From Diadema setosum (lineage: Eukaryota; Echinodermata; Echinoidea; Diadematoida; Diadematidae): a stretch of 64,000 bases of DNA. The position numbers were made by a program, and so were the translations under genes. This document shows positions 58,835 to 64,000 of the stretch, in pieces (position 1 is the stretch's first letter; the number at the start of each line of letters is the position of its first letter). The stretch is taken from NCBI GenBank assembly GCA_033980235.1, contig CM067075.1:129001-193000 (forward strand), read 5' to 3'. The notes beneath the pieces were generated by a model. It ran no database searches, was not told the origin of the DNA, and worked only from the letters and a program-made list of their open reading frames with translations.

Positions 58835-61800
58835 CATAAGTAATACAAAATCGTCCGGTATTGAAACAGTATATTACCCCTGACAGTGAGATTACAGTTA
58901 TTATCATTATTACTCTTATTTTTGGTTGCTACCTGTTTTATGTAATATTCTTTCTTTTGCATTGAAAAGATAAACATAAACCACTAATACAGAGACTTCC
59001 CGGTAGAACTGAAATTCGAATATGCGCTATCTGCTTCTAACATATTTTTCTGTTAGTATTTAATATCAAGCGGTATAATGCTATAGTTGTTGTTTGCTAC
59101 ATTTGTTACTATTTATACATATTCACGCAAGGACAACCTTTATACCATCAAAAAGAAAAGAAAAAAAAAGCTACAGCCAACATTCTTAGCCTGATATTAA
59201 TTCATGCGTTAAAGCGAAGCCAAACGACAAACTTATAGCTGGAGTTGATTTCTATAATTGCTGTTCCTTCTGATATAACACATTCATTTGGGTGTAGGCC
59301 TATATGATAAGTCACAAGTTCGACACCCGTGACAGCAGTCATAAGCCTACAGCCCGCTATTGCCCACAAGTCATACTGTCTACAATTCATACAAGTCACG
59401 AGTAATAGAATTCATGAGCTCGACAGTAGGCAAATAAGGCCCATTAAAACAGTACTAAGCAAACAAGGGCCACGAGTCCGACATTATTGGCAAACAAGGC
59501 CCACAAGTTCGAAACTAGGCAGGAAATAGGCACAGTTGGCCAACATATTTGGCCTCGTGTTTTCAACTGGTTGTAATATCGCACTCGTGGGCTTTGTTCG
59601 TCAAGTGTCGAAATCGTGGACCTTGTTTGTCTAATGTAAGACTCATGGGCCTTTTTTGCTTAGTGTCGGATTTGTGGGCCATGTTTTTCAGCTGTCAGAC
59701 TAATGTCATGGTCCTTATCGCTTATAGCTCATGGGGTGTATGGCTTATGGATCTTTCTTTTTTTTCAACTCGTGAGCCGTATATGACTTAGCCTTTAAAC
59801 AAGGCGACTCGCTCTGCGTGCCCCCGTATAGCGCGTTTACCCCACAAACCTGTTGGCCGGCGAGTGCGCTCCACTCGCCGGCCAACAGGTTTGTGGGGTA
59901 AACGCGCTACACGGGGGCACGCAGAGCGAGTCGCCTTGTTTAAAGGCTATATATGACTCGGTAGGATGACCCCATGTATTTCCCCTGACTTGAAATGGCA
60001 AATACATAAATGTCTTTCATGATTGCAAAATATCCACTTAGATATTCTTTCTGCATGAATGAGGAATAGAGTGACACCCATGCGATGGTACATACTGCTC
60101 GCTTCTCTCCGTCCGATAGGGGTTTGCCTGTTTCCAGTAGCTCGATGAAGAAGAGGTAGTAAGGAGCTAACTCGTCCGGTTCGGCCACTGGTCATACAAA
60201 CACAATAATGATAATCACGGTAAACAAGTGGTACAAACAATTATGATTAATTTCATTGACAACAAACGTGGGGCGTAGATTCCGTTTTCCTGGCGAATAT
60301 CGCAAAAGCACTATGAAACGAAGAACTTTTTTTAAAGGACAAGTTCACCTTCATAAACATAAGGATTGGGAGAATGTAGCAATATTAGTAGAACACATCA
60401 GTGAAAGTTTGAGGAAAATCAGACAATCCGTTCAAAAGTTATGACTTTTTGAAGTTTTTGTGCAGTACCCGCTGGATGAGAAGACTACTGCAGTGTATGA
60501 ATAACTTAGATGTCACATGCGTACAACAATATAAGGAAAACATAAAGAGAATTTCACAAAATTCCATCTTTTGAAAAAAGTACACATTCCCCTGACTTGT
60601 TACCGACAAATGTTATGGGTGATATTATTCCCCCTGCCTTTAGAAAGAGGCAAGTCAAGTGCATTTTTATTATGCGAAAAAAGTGAAAATATGTTGAATT
60701 TTCTTTTACATTTTCTTTATACTGTTGTACGCATATGACTCACAAGCTGTAGTAGTCTCCTCATCCAGCGGTTCCAACACAAAAATTTAAAAAATTCATA
60801 ACTTCTGCATCGATTGCCCAATTTTCCTCAAACTTTCACTGATGTGTTCTACTAATATTGTTGCATTTTCACAATCCTTATGTTTATGAAGGTGAACTTG
60901 TCCTTTAAATCGAATAATATCATGCATGTTGCTATAGCTGTTTTCAATCAGATTATAGAACAGTTAAGTATGTTGTTATAAATAAAATGATACCCTGTGC
61001 CGTGTAAATTGCTTCATCAATGTGCTCCGATCAAAGGATTTTTTTTTTTTTCATTGAATGTCTGTCAGTTTGTCTGTGGAAAATTGACATGGGCGCTTTT
61101 CCATGCAGAATGACCATTAGTCAAAGTGGAAAAAACCGTGATGATATTGTTAAAGGCGGAATTAAGTCGTCATACCTGGGCAGTCCTGAGAAAGAATCGT
61201 ACTTTCAGCCACGGCGAATTCCAGCATGCATCTGCCAGACCAGCGGTTGACTGCTGCTCGTACACTCTCCAATACCACGGTTTGGTCCAGCTTCTCAAAA
61301 CGGAGGTTCAGCATTTGACCGGTCCTACACAATAATGAACATGTTACATTGCAAACATTTTGAGACTTTTTAATAAATCTAATCAAAGTGGAAAATACGC
61401 TAAATATATGGAATAATGCTCTCTGAAATGATTCTGAAGAAATAACTATTATCCCTGTTACATTAATACAGCATGCGTAAAGAAATAAATAGATAAAGAA
61501 AAAGCTGACCTGTACAGGAATTCGATGACCGGCGCATTCTCGTAGAAGTCCTCGATTCGCACCACGTCCCCCATCCGATATCGATAAAGCCCAAAGCCTT
61601 GAGTGACGACTATTTCGTAATTCTGTCCTTTCTCAACCTCGTTCAAGAAGAAGGTTTGTGGTTTATCGAGACTCCTGTAGCCAACAGAAATTATTTCGAT
61701 GTTTTCTATGTTTCTGACATAATATGTTTGAAAAACGTTACTAGGGCAACAAGACCCTGCATCTACAGAACGTCAATTGTCAGTAGGAAAAACACAATAA

Positions 61801-62405
61801 CAGCAGAAAAAAACAACAATTACCAGCAGAAAAACAACATGACAGCCAAAGAACTGTCTCAAATGAGATAGCCTTTCCTTTGACATGCCGTGGTCGTTTC
61901 ATTTTGGGGGTAAGACAGCTAGGATTTGGACAGAACAGCACTTAACTGATTACTGACCATGACTATGCGGAAAAGTCATTTTCAACAAACTTTGAGATAC
62001 AAAGTATTGTCACCTCAGTGACATAAAGTCCTCTCCTCTCTTTATAGTGTTGCTCAACACTTTGATCTCCTTCAAGAGTTCTCAGTATGATTAAGATCAT
62101 TCCTTATTTCAGCTATATGTAACTTCGACATTACTGATGGAATAATATCCAACTTTGCTTTGGAATATTCTTTTTTTTTTAATTCCTGAAGTAATCATAT
62201 ATCACAGCGTCATTTCATTTTCCCTTTTACGTAGAGTTGATGATCCTAAAATCAACTTTTGAAACTCACATATCTTTCTCTCTGATGAATTCAAACAAAA
62301 TCTGCTGGACGAGGGGGAGGTAGCCGTTCCTGACGAACTTTGGCCCTGGACCGACACACATGAAGGCCTCTGAACACAGGTAGGCTAGTGTAACCAACGG
62401 GAGTC
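57999..62405 (-). CDS. GH3 domain-containing protein, copy 2 (3' part; 5' exons outside window)
   Basis: Paralogue of the gene at 23965-33499. Exons, minus strand: 62405-62270, 61674-61510, 61324-61176, 60187-60078, 58217-57999, giving 259 codons plus an initial split one. Lengths and phases match exons 3-7 of copy 1 (136/139, 165/165, 149/143, 110/89, 219/252). The stretch YEIVVTQGFGLYRYRMGDVV is the GH3 signature, closer to the plant form than copy 1. LRFEKLDQTVVLESVRAAV and NQYKVPRKLRTYAMVDALLKGVV also align with copy 1. The first exon differs strongly: LPLVTLAYLCSEAFMCV and LPLVQQILFEFIREKD replace YGGALGATEGVMAM and FVLMPTFTVFEFIPEE. The donor after 60078 (TGG|GTGTCA) is the weakest border. 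The exon with the nucleotide-binding loop must lie past the right edge. Confidence 0.88.
58799..58833. repeat. (CA)n microsatellite
   Basis: About 16 CA units in intron 6 of GH3 copy 2. Confidence 0.88.
59325..59775. mobile_element. Foldback array of GGCCCACGAGTCCGACA modules (copy B)
   Basis: Left half: AAGGCCCATTAAAACAGTAC, AAGGGCCACGAGTCCGACAT and AAGGCCCACAAGTTCGAAAC, each linked by (T/A)GGCAAACA, about 37-40 bp apart. Right half: the inverse orientation, with CTCGTGGGCTTTGTTCGTCA, AGTGTCGAAATCGTGGACCT, ACTCATGGGCCTTTTTTGCT, AGTGTCGGATTTGTGGGCCA. So tandem modules form both arms of one inverted repeat. It lies in intron 6 of GH3 copy 2. Confidence 0.7.
59789..59949. repeat. 78-bp-arm near-perfect hairpin with flanking 9-bp direct repeats
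   Basis: Arms 59789-59866 and 59872-59949 are complementary except for one position (GTATAG against CTACAC), with a 5-nt loop. TATATGACT stands directly on both sides (59780-59788 and 59950-59958), like a target-site duplication. The arms are GC-rich and CpG-rich (GGCGACTCGCTCTGCGTGCC, GTTGGCCGGCGAGTG), unlike the AT-rich surroundings. In a minus-strand transcript, the direction of GH3 copy 2, the one mismatch becomes a G-U pair. Confidence 0.9.
60331..60909. mobile_element. MITE, GGACAAGTTCACC family (copy 2)
   Basis: It begins TTTAAAGGACAAGTTCACCT and ends AGGTGAACTTGTCCTTTAAA. The interior matches copy 1 (7347-7921), including GCAATATTAGTAGAACACAT, AAGTTTGAGGAAAATCAGAC, ATTATTCCCCCTGCC and CTCATCCAGCGGTTCCAACA. 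It is inserted in intron 5 of GH3 copy 2. 579 bp, non-coding. Confidence 0.87.
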
Positions 62406-62700
62406 CTGTCGCCAAAAGCGTTGGTGAACAAAACACAACAGTATAATTATGAATGCTTAGAAAGGAACATCTGTTGTTGTATTTGCTGCCATTAAGTAAA
62501 CTCAGATTAGTGATTCACGTCTTTCTACGCGTCCTTTGGACTTCGCGATTTTACGTCGTTTGTCTGATGTAAAGACTTCCTCTCAATGAAGGTATGAGGT
62601 TGCTATAATAGCACACGACGATGTTGAATTCTCCTGCCAAAATGCCGACTGCTATCTTAGTAAAACTGCATTTCATAAAACACTCTTACACTACAATGCC
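62406..62700. other. Intron 2 of GH3 copy 2, start
   Basis: AT-rich sequence directly upstream of the exon at 62405, with no further coding exon recognised up to the window edge. This part of the intron carries no repeat. Confidence 0.5.
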
Positions 62701-62719
62701 AGCTTGACAGCATAGGAAT

Positions 62720-63235
62720 TTACCCATATTGTCTAATAGTCACTTTGCCCACTACCCGTACTGTCTAATACCCAACTCGTCTAAGGAGCATTTCGTCTAC
62801 AAAACAATTGATCTAATAGCCAAATCGTCTACACTCACAATGTCTATTTGCCATGTCGTCTAATATCTATTTTGTCTACTACTAGTTAGTCTACTCCCAC
62901 CTCGTCTACAAGTCATTTAGTCTACATTCACTTTGTCTAGTTATCATATCGTCCAACCCTTAGTTTGTCCATACCCAATATGGTCTATCCTGGTCTACTC
63001 CCAACTCGTCTACTCCCAATTGGTCTACTCCCAACTGGTCTACTACCAACTGGTCTACTCCCAATTGGTCTACTCCCAATTGGTCTACTCCCAAATTGTC
63101 TACTCCCAATTGGTCTATACTCGTCTATACCCAATTGGTGTACTCCCAACTGATATAGTTTTACTCTCAACAATTCACCCAAACTGATCATTTCCATCTG
63201 GTCATGCTGATAATGAATATACCACTTTGTCTAGT
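62720..63235. repeat. 15-bp minisatellite, (GGTCTACTCCCAATT)n
   Basis: From 62982 to about 63150 the unit GGTCTACTCCCAACT or GGTCTACTCCCAATT repeats exactly every 15 bp about nine times. Either side (62720-62980, 63150-63235) carries decayed copies with a conserved GTCTA core every 15-18 bp. The repeat is in the intron of GH3 copy 2. Frames reading VYSQLVYSQ are artefacts. Confidence 0.9.
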
Positions 63236-64000
63236 GTCCAGTCCGTCTCACTGTCATGAACTATTCATATTAAACCCTGCCCTTGATTAGCACAAAAATC
63301 AATATTAGACTATTCTAGTTGTTAATTATTCCGCACATGCTGAATATAAAGACATACTAATCAATGGTGAGACATGACTATCCAGTCTACATTCTGGCCG
63401 TAAAATAACTAAATAATGATAAACTAGCTCAATTACAATCCTCTATCACAAACGAATTGTCAGCAACCCCGCCTTCGAGATACATTGAGCCATTTCCATA
63501 ATCACATTATTTTGGGTCAATTTGAAAATAGGTAGCCTAGGTAAAACAAACCGTTATGTTAGTACTATTCTCGATGTTACATTAGGGCGCAATTCCACAA
63601 AATGTTACCAACAGGATAAACATAATGTAGAGCCATTATCACACCCTTGTGTTTGAAGAAAATGATTTTGAAACATGACGATGACCTCAATATGCATCTC
63701 TCACGACTAAGGATGGATACTCCAAAGCATCGTAAAAAAAAAATGAATCCAGATTCCACATGGAATGGCGCTAGTCACATTTTACTGTTTCCTTGAATAT
63801 CAAGTTTTAATGCATTTAAATCATGTGTTTACAAATGTTATTGTGAACTTAATTTTGATCATTTTTCAAAGATATGCTGAACAGATTTGAATACTGGGTG
63901 GCGGGGCACCTTTGAGCTTATTTAGGGTTCCTCGCGAAACGTGTATTGAGTACATTGCAGGCAAGTAAATTATTCATCTTAGTAGTAGCTATATATTGTG
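63236..64000. other. Gene-free right edge
   Basis: Presumed intron of GH3 copy 2. No exon or repeat recognised. Confidence 0.4.

Noticed and set aside
23965..62405. A single giant GH3 gene spanning both exon sets
   Set aside because: The right-hand set duplicates exons 3-7 of the left-hand set, including its own stop codon, and copy 1 has its own leader exon and start. They are two genes.
62982..63150. CRISPR-like array
   Set aside because: The 15-bp units are directly contiguous with no unique spacers, and the window is animal nuclear DNA.

Overview
This is a 64 kb piece of nuclear DNA from an animal. Genes are split by GT-AG introns, AT-rich spacers carry many short inverted-repeat transposons, tRNA-derived SINEs and microsatellites, and the motif TAGGCCTAT recurs. 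The gene set (BARD1, animal GH3-domain genes, an SDR9C retinol dehydrogenase-like gene, a Death/B-box protein) and the repeat style suggest an invertebrate deuterostome, most likely an echinoderm such as a sea urchin. That assignment is inference; no ribosomal or mitochondrial marker is present.

Layout. 1-8.24 kb: the first five coding exons of BARD1 on the minus strand (RING, acidic/basic linker, first ankyrin repeats); its BRCT exons lie beyond the left edge. 8.6-9.2 kb: a MITE just upstream of BARD1. 10.1-19.05 kb: a nested transposon. An outer inverted-repeat element is split by a 7.6 kb inner element whose two ends are different satellite-like arrays built on CCCATATGGG, and whose core holds an interlocked foldback. 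19-23.9 kb: more MITEs and simple repeats. 23.97-33.5 kb: a complete seven-exon GH3-domain gene on the minus strand (647 codons). 33.5-39.5 kb: gene-free, with a SINE and two MITEs. 39.59-45.31 kb: a complete five-exon SDR9C dehydrogenase on the plus strand (317 codons). 52.25-54.69 kb: a two-exon Death domain/B-box/coiled-coil/beta-propeller-like gene on the plus strand (571 codons), with MITE sequence on both sides. 58.0-62.4 kb: the last five coding exons of a second GH3 paralogue on the minus strand, with the same intron phases as the first copy; its 5' exons lie beyond the right edge.

How the genes relate. The two GH3 copies are in the same orientation about 28.5 kb apart and look like an old local duplication, with the dehydrogenase and the Death/B-box gene on the opposite strand between them. 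Nothing indicates a shared pathway; this is ordinary animal gene order, not an operon. The most unusual content is repetitive: the nested satellite-armed element, a 78-bp-arm near-perfect hairpin flanked by a 9-bp direct repeat at 59.8 kb, a 15-bp minisatellite inside the second GH3 gene, and several MITE-in-MITE insertions.

Limits: exon borders were read by eye from frame, phase and family similarity. No alignment or database search was run, and untranslated exons are mostly not determined.
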